Assembly: GCF_001431205.1 (NCBI RefSeq)
Contig: NZ_LGPC01000010.1
Span: 1-64,000 of the forward strand
Direction: 5' to 3'
DNA: 64,000 bases
Source: Staphylococcus sp. NAM3COL9
GTDB taxonomy: Bacteria > Bacillota > Bacilli > Staphylococcales > Staphylococcaceae
Shown one piece after another: positions 54,572 to 62,916 of this stretch. Below the pieces are notes generated by a model. The model worked only from the letters and a program-made list of their open reading frames with translations, searched no databases and was not told where the DNA came from. The position numbers and the translations under genes were made by a program. Each line of letters starts with the position of its first letter. The stretch's first letter is position 1.

Positions 54572-54624
54572 GTGGCTGGGACATCAATATATTGTTGATT
54601 GCATCGCAGCCATTTTCTTTTTTT
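54572..54624 (+). terminator. ylaN terminator
   Basis: TGGCTG (54573-54578) pairs with CAGCCA (54607-54612), with inner ATCAA/TTGAT, followed by TTTTCTTTTTTT. It belongs to the same terminator style as the one after pdhD. Confidence 0.7.
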
Positions 54625-54707
54625 AAAAATAGACAAATGACAAAATTAATAGTTAAAATAGTGGTGTTTAGTGTTATATTTGTTCGGAATATTATAGTGA
54701 TGTTTGA

Positions 54708-54713
54708 TATAAT
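54708..54713 (+). promoter_or_regulatory. Predicted extended -10 upstream of ftsW
   Basis: TTGATATAAT gives a consensus TATAAT with an upstream TG, about 140 bases before the ftsW start. No good -35 is seen. Confidence 0.4.
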
Positions 54714-54852
54714 GTTAAAAGTGTAATTTATTTTTTATGAAACAGACCCAATATCTTAAGGCGATTTACAACAATAAATATCGTTTTAATGTTACGAATT
54801 TGAGCTGGTAATGATAAATGATATTAATAATTAGAATTGGATGATATGTCAA

Positions 54853-56088
54853 ATGAATAACATAAAACAATTTTTTCGATATATTGGTAGAAATGCCAAA
54901 TATATTGATTATCCGTTAGTAATTACATATATTTTATTATGTCTAATAGGCTTAGTAATGGTATATAGTGCAAGTATGGTTGCAGCTACAAAAGGTTCAT
55001 TGACAGGTGGCGTTCCAGTGACTGGGACTTACTTTTATACAAGACAATTAATGTATGTAATCATGAGTTTAATTCTTGTCTTTTTCATGGCATTCTTTAT
55101 GAATGTCAAATTCCTCGAAACCATCAAATTTCAGAAATGGATGATGATGATAGTGGTTGGTTTACTTGTAGCCACTTTACTTGTAGGAAGTAATATTAAT
55201 GGTTCAAAAAGTTGGATCAATTTAGGTTTTATGAATCTACAAGCTTCGGAACTACTGAAAATTGCAATACTTGTATATTTACCTTATATGATAGAAAAGA
55301 AGCGACCAAAAGTTTTTAAAGAACCTAGACTATTAGCATCACCGATTATTTTGGCTTCATTTTGTATAGCACTTGTCCTTTTACAAAGAGATGTAGGACA
55401 AACGTTATTAATTTTAATTATCTTCTTTTCAATCTTGTTTTATGCAGGAATAGGTGTTCAAAAATCACTCAAATATGGTTTGATGATTTTAATCGGTGTA
55501 TTTATTATAGGCTCACTATTTCTACTATTAGGATTAGTTCCAGATTACTTGACTGCCCGTTTTAGTACATTAACAAATCCATTTAGTAATGAAGAAGGTA
55601 CTGGGTATCATATTTCTAACTCCTTGATTGCAATCGGAAATGGTGGACTATTTGGGCGAGGGTTAGGTAATAGTATTATGAAATTAGGATACTTACCAGA
55701 ACCACACACTGATTTTATCTTTTCGATTATTGCTGAAGAGCTAGGTTTGGTAGGCTGTGTCGTCGTGATATGCTTACTATTCTTTATAGTTTATAGAGCA
55801 TTTGAACTTGCAAATAAGACTAACTCTTACTTTTACAAGTTGGTCTGTGTAGGTATTGCAAGCTATATTGGTAGTCAAACATTCGTTAACTTAGGTGGTA
55901 TTTCAGGTACAATACCGTTAACAGGTGTACCATTACCATTCATAAGTTTTGGTGGTTCTTCAATGATAAGTTTAAGTATTGCCATGGGTCTATTGCTAAT
56001 TACAGCGAAGCAAATTAAAATCGAAGAATTAAGAAAGAAAAAAGCAAAAAAAATTAATAATGATGTAGGGGTTTCTAGAAGAACATAG
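54853..56088 (+). CDS. ftsW: Cell-division peptidoglycan polymerase FtsW
   Basis: SEDS-family glycosyltransferase that polymerises septal peptidoglycan with a partner class B PBP. It has 411 residues from the ATG at 54853 (MNNIKQFFRYIG), agreeing with S. aureus; a start four codons upstream overlaps the likely GGATGAT ribosome site. About ten helices are present. The SEDS motifs VMVYSAS, KSWINLGFMNLQASEL, QRDVGQTLLI and PLTGVPLPFISFGGSS are intact. A basic C-terminal tail follows (LRKKKAKKINN). Confidence 0.95.
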   Translation: MNNIKQFFRYIGRNAKYIDYPLVITYILLCLIGLVMVYSASMVAATKGSLTGGVPVTGTYFYTRQLMYVIMSLILVFFMAFFMNVKFLETIKFQKWMMMIVVGLLVATLLVGSNINGSKSWINLGFMNLQASELLKIAILVYLPYMIEKKRPKVFKEPRLLASPIILASFCIALVLLQRDVGQTLLILIIFFSILFYAGIGVQKSLKYGLMILIGVFIIGSLFLLLGLVPDYLTARFSTLTNPFSNEEGTGYHISNSLIAIGNGGLFGRGLGNSIMKLGYLPEPHTDFIFSIIAEELGLVGCVVVICLLFFIVYRAFELANKTNSYFYKLVCVGIASYIGSQTFVNLGGISGTIPLTGVPLPFISFGGSSMISLSIAMGLLLITAKQIKIEELRKKKAKKINNDVGVSRRT

Positions 56089-56132
56089 GTTAATTAATTA
56101 TGGTATCTATAATATGAAAGTGTAATTTGTAA

Positions 56133-56180
56133 AAGCAAACGTTACAACAGTAAAATGTTGAAAACGTTTGCTTATTTTTA
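56133..56180 (+). terminator. ftsW terminator
   Basis: AAGCAAACGTT (56133-56143) pairs with AACGTTTGCTT (56163-56173), with inner CAACA/TGTTG, followed by ATTTTTAT. Confidence 0.85.
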
Positions 56181-56366
56181 TAAACAGGCATCTTAATTTT
56201 GAAAAACTTAGTGTTTTTATTATACTATAGCTATGATATAAAATCTTAGAAATGCGAGTATAATACAATGTTTAGAGACTACTGCATACAAATAAAAATT
56301 TATCTAACAGCGATCACAATTCAACAGTTTAAGTAGTGTTTCTTGAATAAGCGAATAAACTTTTAT

Positions 56367-56396
56367 TTGTATACATTGTTCGTATTTTGCTATAAT
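56367..56396 (+). promoter_or_regulatory. Predicted pycA promoter
   Basis: TTGTAT (56367-56372) and extended -10 TGCTATAAT (TATAAT at 56391-56396) with an 18-base spacer, about 50 bases before the TTG start of pycA. Confidence 0.6.
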
Positions 56397-56448
56397 GGTT
56401 CCTATATCAAACTTTTTAGAAAATTCAAATTTTAAGGGGGACCATGTT

Positions 56449-59400
56449 TTGAAAAAAATAAATAAACTTATGGTAGCCAATCGTGGAGAAATAGCAATAA
56501 GGATTTTTAGAGCAGCAACTGAGTTAAATGTACAAACAGTTGCGATTTATTCAAATGAAGATAAAGGGTCTTTACATAGATATAAAGCAGATGAGTCATA
56601 CTTAGTAGGCGAAGATTTAGGTCCTGCAGAATCATATTTAGATATTGAGCGCATTTTAGAAGTGGCAAAACATGCCGATGTAGATGCAATTCACCCTGGT
56701 TATGGTTTTTTAAGTGAAAATGAAACATTTGCACGCAGATGTCAGGAAGAAGGCATCAAGTTTATTGGGCCACGTGTTGAGCATTTAGATATGTTTGGGG
56801 ACAAAGTTAAAGCAAGATCAACAGCAATTAAAGCAGATTTAACAGTTATACCAGGTACTGATGGACCTATTGATAATCAAAAAGATGCTATAGCTTTTGC
56901 AAACGAAGCAGGCTATCCACTTATGATTAAAGCAACAAGTGGTGGCGGTGGTAAAGGCATGCGTATTGTTCATGCAGAAGATGAATTAGAAGATGCATTC
57001 CACCGTGCTAAGTCTGAAGCTGAAAAATCATTCGGTAACAGTGAAGTATATATTGAAAAATACATCGATAACCCAAAACATATAGAAGTTCAAATTATGG
57101 GTGATGAACATGGTAATATCGTACACTTATATGAACGTGATTGCTCTGTGCAACGTCGTCACCAAAAAGTAGTGGAAGTAGCGCCTTCAGTTGCGTTGTC
57201 TGATGATTTAAGAGAACGTATTTCTGATGCTGCAATCCAACTCATGGAAAATATAAAATACGTTAACGCAGGTACTGTAGAATTCTTAGTATCAGGAGAC
57301 GAATTCTATTTCATAGAAGTGAACCCACGTGTGCAAGTTGAACATACAATTACTGAAATGGTTACAGGTGTGGATATTGTTAAAACACAGATACTTATAG
57401 CAGACGGAGAAGTATTATTTGATGATGAAATTAGTATGCCAAAACAAGAAGATATTCAAACGTTAGGATACGCTATACAATGTCGTATTACGACTGAAGA
57501 TCCTACAAATGATTTCATGCCTGATACGGGGAGAATCATAGCTTACCGTTCAAGTGGTGGTTTTGGGGTTAGATTAGACGCTGGTGATGGTTTCCAAGGC
57601 GCGGAAATTTCACCTTATTATGATTCATTACTCGTGAAACTATCAACTCATGCGATGTCATTTAAGCAAGCAAATGAAAAAATGGATCGTTCGCTACAAG
57701 AAATGAGAATTCGTGGCGTTAAAACAAATGTGCCATTCTTGATTAATGTAATGAGACATGAACAATTTAAAACTGGCGATTATACAACGAAATTCATCGA
57801 GAAAACGCCAGAACTTTTTGATATAGCACCAACACTTGACCGTGGTACAAAAACACTAGAATATATAGGCAATGTTTCAATTAATGGTTTCCCGAACGTT
57901 GAAAAACGATCAAAACCGATTTATGAAGCATCTCCAATTCCGAAGACTGCTAAAAAAGAAGTTGACCAATTAGAAGGTACTAAGCAACTATTAGACGCAC
58001 AAGGTCCTAAAGCAGTTGCAGATTGGTTAAAACAACAAGAAGATGTATTAATTACAGACACAACATTTAGAGATGCACATCAATCATTACTTGCTACTCG
58101 TGTACGTACGAAGGACATGATGAACATTGCTTCTAAAACTGCGGATGTAATGAAAAATAGCTTTTCATTAGAAATGTGGGGTGGTGCAACATTCGATGTC
58201 GCATTTAACTTCTTAAAAGAAAACCCGTGGGAAAGATTGGAAAGATTGAGAAAGGCTGTGCCAAATGTACTATTCCAAATGTTACTACGTGCTTCTAATG
58301 CAGTCGGATATAAAAACTACCCTGACAACGTAATTAAAAAGTTTGTCAAAGAGAGTGCAGACGCTGGAATTGATGTATTCCGTATATTTGATTCATTAAA
58401 CTGGGTAGATCAAATGAAAGTAGCAAACGAAGCAGTACAAGAAGCAGGTAAAATTTCAGAAGGTGCAATTTGTTATACAGGTGATATCTTGAACCCGAAT
58501 CGTTCTGACCTGTACACATTAGAATATTATGTGAATATGGCAAAAGAACTTGAAAGAGAAGGCTTCCATATTTTAGCGATTAAAGATATGGCCGGCTTAT
58601 TGAAACCTAAAGCTGCGAACGAGTTAATTGGTGAATTAAAAGCTGCGGTAGATTTACCTATCCATTTGCATACACATGATACAAGTGGCAATGGCATACT
58701 TGTTTACAAACAAGCGATAGATGCTGGCGTAGATGTCATTGATACTGCCCTAGCATCAATGAGTGGGCTAACAAGTCAACCAAGTTCTAATTCGTTATAC
58801 TATGCATTAAATGGTTTTGGTAGAAATGTGCGTGCGGATATTGATGGTATGGAAGAATTATCTCATTATTGGGGTACAGTGCGTCAATATTATAGTGATT
58901 TTGAAAGTGATATTAAATCACCTAATACCGAAATTTATCAACATGAAATGCCAGGTGGACAATATTCAAACTTAAGTCAACAAGCTAAAAGTTTAGGGTT
59001 GGGGAATAGATTTAACGAAGTGAAAGAAATGTACAAACGTGTCAATTTCTTGTTTGGCGATATTGTAAAAGTAACGCCTTCTTCTAAAGTGGTAGGTGAT
59101 ATGGCTTTATACATGGTACAAAATGATTTAGATGAACAAACTATCATTGATGATGGCTATAAATTAGACTTCCCTGAATCCGTTGTATCATTCTTTAAAG
59201 GGGAAATTGGCCAACCAGTAAGTGGTTTTAATAAACAATTGCAAAAAATCATCTTAAAAGGTCAAACAGCTTTAACAGATAGACCAGGTGAATATTTAGA
59301 GCCTGTAGATTTTGAAGCGGTAAGAAAAGAATTAGAAGAGAAACAAGAAAGAGAAGTTACAGAACAAGATATAATCAGTTATGTGTTATATCCAAAAGTT

Positions 59401-59904
59401 TATGATCAATTTATCTCAACGCAAGAACAATTTGGTAATGTGTCATTGTTAGATACGCCAACATTCTTCTTTGGAATGAGATCTAACGAGACAGTAGAAA
59501 TTGAAATTGACACAGGTAAGAGACTGATCATTACACTTAAGACGATTACCGAACCTGATGAAAAAGGTATTCGTACAATTTTCTATGATATGAATGGTCA
59601 AGCGCGTCGTATCTTCATTCAAGATGAAAACGTCAAGGCAAGTGAAAGTGTGAAACCTAAAGCGGATAAATTAAATCCAAATCATATCGGTGCTCAGATG
59701 CCAGGTTCAGTTACTGAAGTTAAAATTTCAGAAGGTGAATCAGTTACGAGTGGCCAACCTTTATTAATTACAGAGGCAATGAAAATGGAAACAACAATCC
59801 AATCACCATTTGATGGTGTGGTTAAGAAGGTTACAGTTCAAAGTGGAGAAGCAATTCAAACAGGTGACTTATTAATTGAAATTGAAAAAGAACCAGTAGA
59901 TTAA
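56449..59904 (+). CDS. pycA: Pyruvate carboxylase
   Basis: Biotin enzyme carboxylating pyruvate to oxaloacetate to refill the TCA cycle. It has 1151 residues from a TTG at 56449, seven bases after GGGGGA; the only nearby ATG is out of frame, and the longer frame would run into the promoter. Domains in order are biotin carboxylase (NKLMVANRGEIAIRI; KATSGGGGKGMR), carboxyltransferase (TDTTFRDAHQSLLATR; HLHTHDTSGNG), tetramerisation/PC-like region, and biotinyl carrier (biotin Lys in EAMKME). It complements the PDH genes at the pyruvate branch point. Confidence 0.97.
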   Translation: MKKINKLMVANRGEIAIRIFRAATELNVQTVAIYSNEDKGSLHRYKADESYLVGEDLGPAESYLDIERILEVAKHADVDAIHPGYGFLSENETFARRCQEEGIKFIGPRVEHLDMFGDKVKARSTAIKADLTVIPGTDGPIDNQKDAIAFANEAGYPLMIKATSGGGGKGMRIVHAEDELEDAFHRAKSEAEKSFGNSEVYIEKYIDNPKHIEVQIMGDEHGNIVHLYERDCSVQRRHQKVVEVAPSVALSDDLRERISDAAIQLMENIKYVNAGTVEFLVSGDEFYFIEVNPRVQVEHTITEMVTGVDIVKTQILIADGEVLFDDEISMPKQEDIQTLGYAIQCRITTEDPTNDFMPDTGRIIAYRSSGGFGVRLDAGDGFQGAEISPYYDSLLVKLSTHAMSFKQANEKMDRSLQEMRIRGVKTNVPFLINVMRHEQFKTGDYTTKFIEKTPELFDIAPTLDRGTKTLEYIGNVSINGFPNVEKRSKPIYEASPIPKTAKKEVDQLEGTKQLLDAQGPKAVADWLKQQEDVLITDTTFRDAHQSLLATRVRTKDMMNIASKTADVMKNSFSLEMWGGATFDVAFNFLKENPWERLERLRKAVPNVLFQMLLRASNAVGYKNYPDNVIKKFVKESADAGIDVFRIFDSLNWVDQMKVANEAVQEAGKISEGAICYTGDILNPNRSDLYTLEYYVNMAKELEREGFHILAIKDMAGLLKPKAANELIGELKAAVDLPIHLHTHDTSGNGILVYKQAIDAGVDVIDTALASMSGLTSQPSSNSLYYALNGFGRNVRADIDGMEELSHYWGTVRQYYSDFESDIKSPNTEIYQHEMPGGQYSNLSQQAKSLGLGNRFNEVKEMYKRVNFLFGDIVKVTPSSKVVGDMALYMVQNDLDEQTIIDDGYKLDFPESVVSFFKGEIGQPVSGFNKQLQKIILKGQTALTDRPGEYLEPVDFEAVRKELEEKQEREVTEQDIISYVLYPKVYDQFISTQEQFGNVSLLDTPTFFFGMRSNETVEIEIDTGKRLIITLKTITEPDEKGIRTIFYDMNGQARRIFIQDENVKASESVKPKADKLNPNHIGAQMPGSVTEVKISEGESVTSGQPLLITEAMKMETTIQSPFDGVVKKVTVQSGEAIQTGDLLIEIEKEPVD

Positions 59905-59921
59905 ATTTATTATTTTACAAT

Positions 59922-59967
59922 GAAACAGCCGTCAGGTTTCCCTAAATGGGAATCTGGTGGCTGTTTC
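59922..59967 (+). terminator. pycA terminator
   Basis: GAAACAGCC (59922-59930) pairs with GGCTGTTTC (59959-59967), with an inner CAG.TT.CCC helix. It lies 17 bases after the pycA stop. Confidence 0.85.
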
Positions 59968-60108
59968 TATTGCAACAAAATATAATAGAGGAGGGTGATT
60001 CTAACAGTCAGAAGTCCATTCAAATCATTGCCATTTAAAAAAATAATCAATCATTCATTAGTTGAATTAATTAAATGCAAACAGGTGATATTAATGAATA
60101 ATAGCTAT

Positions 60109-60141
60109 AAAAAAACCAAATGCTGAAAAGGCATTTGGTTT
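60109..60141 (-). terminator. ctaA terminator
   Basis: AAACCAAATGC (60113-60123) pairs with GCATTTGGTTT (60131-60141). On the minus strand a T-run follows, after the ctaA stop. Confidence 0.85.
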
Positions 60142-60182
60142 GTCTACGTACTTTTTCTGTTTATTAACGAATCGAAACTTAT

Positions 60183-61091
60183 TTATCCGCCACTTCGAAT
60201 CGTTCGTAGCATTAATACTATAAAGTATGCTATTAAACCAAACAATATGGTAATAAAAAGTGCATGTAACAAAGCAATAAATAAATTAACATTTGTCATC
60301 ATAGATAAAGCACCTGTAATAACTTGCAAGACTACTAAAATAAAGGCAGCTGTATAACCAAATCGAATTGTACGATTTTGACTATAATTTTTTACTGCAT
60401 GGATAAATGCAAGTAATATCCAGATGAAAGTAATTAAAGCCATGCCTCTGTGTGTAAAGTTTACCCAATCTTGCACGTTATGAGGTATGATATCGTCGAA
60501 TGGTAAAGGCCATTTACCATATGCTAAACTGGCTTCTTTATGTCTTACTAGTGCACCAGTGTAAATAGTTAAATACACAACAATTGCCATAATCCATGTA
60601 TAAATTCTTAATGGTTTTCTGATAAATAGTTCATCTGCTTCATATTTTCGATCAACTTCAAAAATAATTAAAGTTAAGATAAATACTGATGAAAATGAAA
60701 TTAGAGAAATACCAAAGTGTAATGCCAACGTGTATGAATTTTGTTGCCATATTACTGCTGCTGCACCTACAAGCGCTTGGATGACTAAGAACCCAACACT
60801 TATAATACTTAACGGTTTTACTTCTTTAATATGACCAATATGCTTCCAAGCAACTATAGCTAACCACAATACAATAATTAATGATAAGCCTGAAACTGCA
60901 CGGTGACTTAATTCAATCAACGTTTGAATTGGTAAATTTTGAGGTAAAAATGCACCATGACATAATGGCCAGTCAGAGCCACATCCATCTGCCGAACCAG
61001 TCTTGGTAACTAAGGCACCACCCAATTGAACAAAAGCCATAATGAGTGTTGCTAAAACAGATAACCATTTTAGGTTTTTTTTGCTAAACAA
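60183..61091 (-). CDS. ctaA: Haem A synthase CtaA
   Basis: Membrane monooxygenase turning haem O into haem A for the aa3 oxidase. It has 302 residues and about eight helices in two similar four-helix halves. Haem-ligand histidines are visible in [31 protein letters not shown] and IALLHALFI. The paired cysteines of Gram-positive CtaA appear in [11 protein letters not shown]. It is divergent from ctaB, with a shared regulatory region between them. Confidence 0.96.
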   Translation of the reverse strand: MFSKKNLKWLSVLATLIMAFVQLGGALVTKTGSADGCGSDWPLCHGAFLPQNLPIQTLIELSHRAVSGLSLIIVLWLAIVAWKHIGHIKEVKPLSIISVGFLVIQALVGAAAVIWQQNSYTLALHFGISLISFSSVFILTLIIFEVDRKYEADELFIRKPLRIYTWIMAIVVYLTIYTGALVRHKEASLAYGKWPLPFDDIIPHNVQDWVNFTHRGMALITFIWILLAFIHAVKNYSQNRTIRFGYTAAFILVVLQVITGALSMMTNVNLFIALLHALFITILFGLIAYFIVLMLRTIRSGG

Positions 61092-61252
61092 GAATTAACC
61101 CCCCACTTATATGTAAAACTCTTGAGACATTAAATTACATTCAGTTGTAACATTATTTGTCGTAATTATTGTAATTTTTTAATCTCGAAAAGGCATACTT
61201 ATAAAATTTAAATAAATCTTAACTAACATTATAACAAGAAATATAGATTAAA

Positions 61253-61300
61253 TTGTGTCACAAAAATGACTATTTGTGAAAGTCGTTAAAGTGTCACAAA
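61253..61300. promoter_or_regulatory. Repeated TTGTGA/TCACAA elements between ctaA and ctaB
   Basis: TTGTGTCACAA (61253-61263) is a tight palindrome. TTTGTGA (61273-61279) and TCACAAA (61294-61300) form a second inverted repeat 14 bases apart. GTGTCACAAA occurs twice in direct orientation, 36 bases apart. These half-sites match those at cydA and qoxA. Bacillus ResD boxes before ctaA/ctaB look alike (TTTGTGAA), so an SrrA/ResD-type site is likely, with Rex as the alternative. Confidence 0.55.
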
Positions 61301-61376
61301 TAACTTTACATAAATGTAGTCAATAACACAAATTTAATATATCATTGTATTATATGAAAAAAATAGGAGGGAAATT

Positions 61377-62288
61377 ATGAACAAAGAACAAACTTTGTCA
61401 CATAATTCTAGTCGTGTAAATTTTAAAGAGATACAGCAAATCATCAAAATGGGGCTTGTACAAGGAAACTTACTACCCGCATTTGCTGGTACATGGCTTG
61501 CAATTGTGTTGACGAATCATTCCTTCCTCTCGTCAATACCACAAATCTTAATGATGTTGGTGGGCTCTACGTTAATTATGGGGGGCGCATGTGCTTTAAA
61601 TAATTATTATGATCAAGATATTGACAGTATCATGCCAAGTAAACAACAGAGACCAACAGTTAATGAGAGAATCACAGATAGAAATTTATTGATTCTCAGT
61701 TTTGGAATGATGCTTATAGGGGAAGCGTTACTATTTGCATTAAACATACCTTCAGGAGTAATTGGCTTGATAGGGATTGTTGGATATGTTTCATTTTATT
61801 CTATTTGGTCTAAACGTCACACGGTTTGGAATACAGTAATTGGTAGTTTCCCAGGAGCAGTGCCACCACTAATTGGTTGGACCGCAATCGAAGGAAACCT
61901 CAGTTTAGTAGCAGTAGCGCTATTCTTAGTAGTATTCTGTTGGCAACCAGTTCATTTTTATGCGTTAGCAATTAAGCGTAAAGATGAATATTCATTAGCA
62001 AATATTCCAATGCTACCATCCGTTAAAGGGTTTAGCCGTACGAGAGTGAGCATGTTTATATGGCTTGTATTCTTATTACCACTACCATTTTTACTTAGCA
62101 CTTTAGGCACAACGTTCATTGTGATAGCAACATTGTTGAATTTAGGTTGGGTATATATGTGGTTAACAAGTTTTAAAAAAGATTTAGATCAAACGAAATG
62201 GGCAACAAAAATGTTTGTTTATTCATTGAATTATTTAGTAGTATTCTTTGTGCTCGTTGTTGTCGTATCATTAATACAAATGTTCTAA
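61377..62288 (+). CDS. ctaB: Protohaem IX farnesyltransferase (haem O synthase) CtaB
   Basis: Membrane prenyltransferase adding the farnesyl tail to haem B, the step before CtaA. It has 303 residues and about nine helices. The UbiA-type aspartate motifs are present: [15 protein letters not shown] and the second loop [22 protein letters not shown] precedes the ATG. It lies 24 bases ahead of ctaM, forming a small operon. Confidence 0.97.
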   Translation: MNKEQTLSHNSSRVNFKEIQQIIKMGLVQGNLLPAFAGTWLAIVLTNHSFLSSIPQILMMLVGSTLIMGGACALNNYYDQDIDSIMPSKQQRPTVNERITDRNLLILSFGMMLIGEALLFALNIPSGVIGLIGIVGYVSFYSIWSKRHTVWNTVIGSFPGAVPPLIGWTAIEGNLSLVAVALFLVVFCWQPVHFYALAIKRKDEYSLANIPMLPSVKGFSRTRVSMFIWLVFLLPLPFLLSTLGTTFIVIATLLNLGWVYMWLTSFKKDLDQTKWATKMFVYSLNYLVVFFVLVVVVSLIQMF

Positions 62289-62312
62289 TAATTAATAATG
62301 AGGATGTAATAT

Positions 62313-62774
62313 ATGAATTTACCAATTTTACCTACTTTAAGTACAAGTTTTATTGTTATTAGTGCGATCTTAGTTGCAATAGGTTGGCGCAAAATTTGGA
62401 AAAGAGAAATTGAAAGTCATAAAAAAGTAATGCTTAGTGCGGCATTTTTTGCACTCGCATTTTTCATCATTTATGCTTCGAGAACTATTTTCATTGGTAA
62501 CACTGCTTTCGGCGGTCCTGATTCAATGAAAATTTATTACACTATATTCTTAGTATTCCATATCAACTTAGCAACAATTGGTGCAATTTTAGGTGTATCA
62601 CAAATTATTACGGCATTTAAAGAGAAATTTAAAGTGCATAGATTTGTTGGTCCAATTGCATCAATTGTATGGTTCTTCACTGCAATTACTGGTTTAGCAG
62701 TATACGCATTACTTTATGTAATCTATCCTGGTGGAGAAACAACATCGCTAATCAAAGCAACGATTGGATTATAA
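62313..62774 (+). CDS. ctaM: Quinol oxidase maturation factor CtaM (DUF420)
   Basis: A 153-residue membrane protein of the DUF420 family with four or five helices (LSTSFIVISAILVAIGWRK; MLSAAFFALAFFIIYASRT; YYTIFLVFHINLATIGAIL). In S. aureus CtaM is needed for a working aa3 (Qox) oxidase. Its place after ctaB fits that role. It is followed by a strong terminator. Confidence 0.92.
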   Translation: MNLPILPTLSTSFIVISAILVAIGWRKIWKREIESHKKVMLSAAFFALAFFIIYASRTIFIGNTAFGGPDSMKIYYTIFLVFHINLATIGAILGVSQIITAFKEKFKVHRFVGPIASIVWFFTAITGLAVYALLYVIYPGGETTSLIKATIGL

Positions 62775-62830
62775 CTAATATTTAATTTACTATTAGTCAT
62801 TTTACGTAAAAGATTTCTGGCATATAATAA

Positions 62831-62870
62831 AAATGGTAAGCAATCAAATTTTGATTGCTTACCATTTTTT
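62831..62870 (+). terminator. ctaB-ctaM terminator
   Basis: AAATGGTAAGCAATCAA pairs with TTGATTGCTTACCATTT, followed by a T-run. It also suits the convergent UvrA-like gene. Confidence 0.92.
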
Positions 62871-62916
62871 TAGTTACAATGATATAGTTAATAAACAATA
62901 ATGCTAGAGGTTTATT

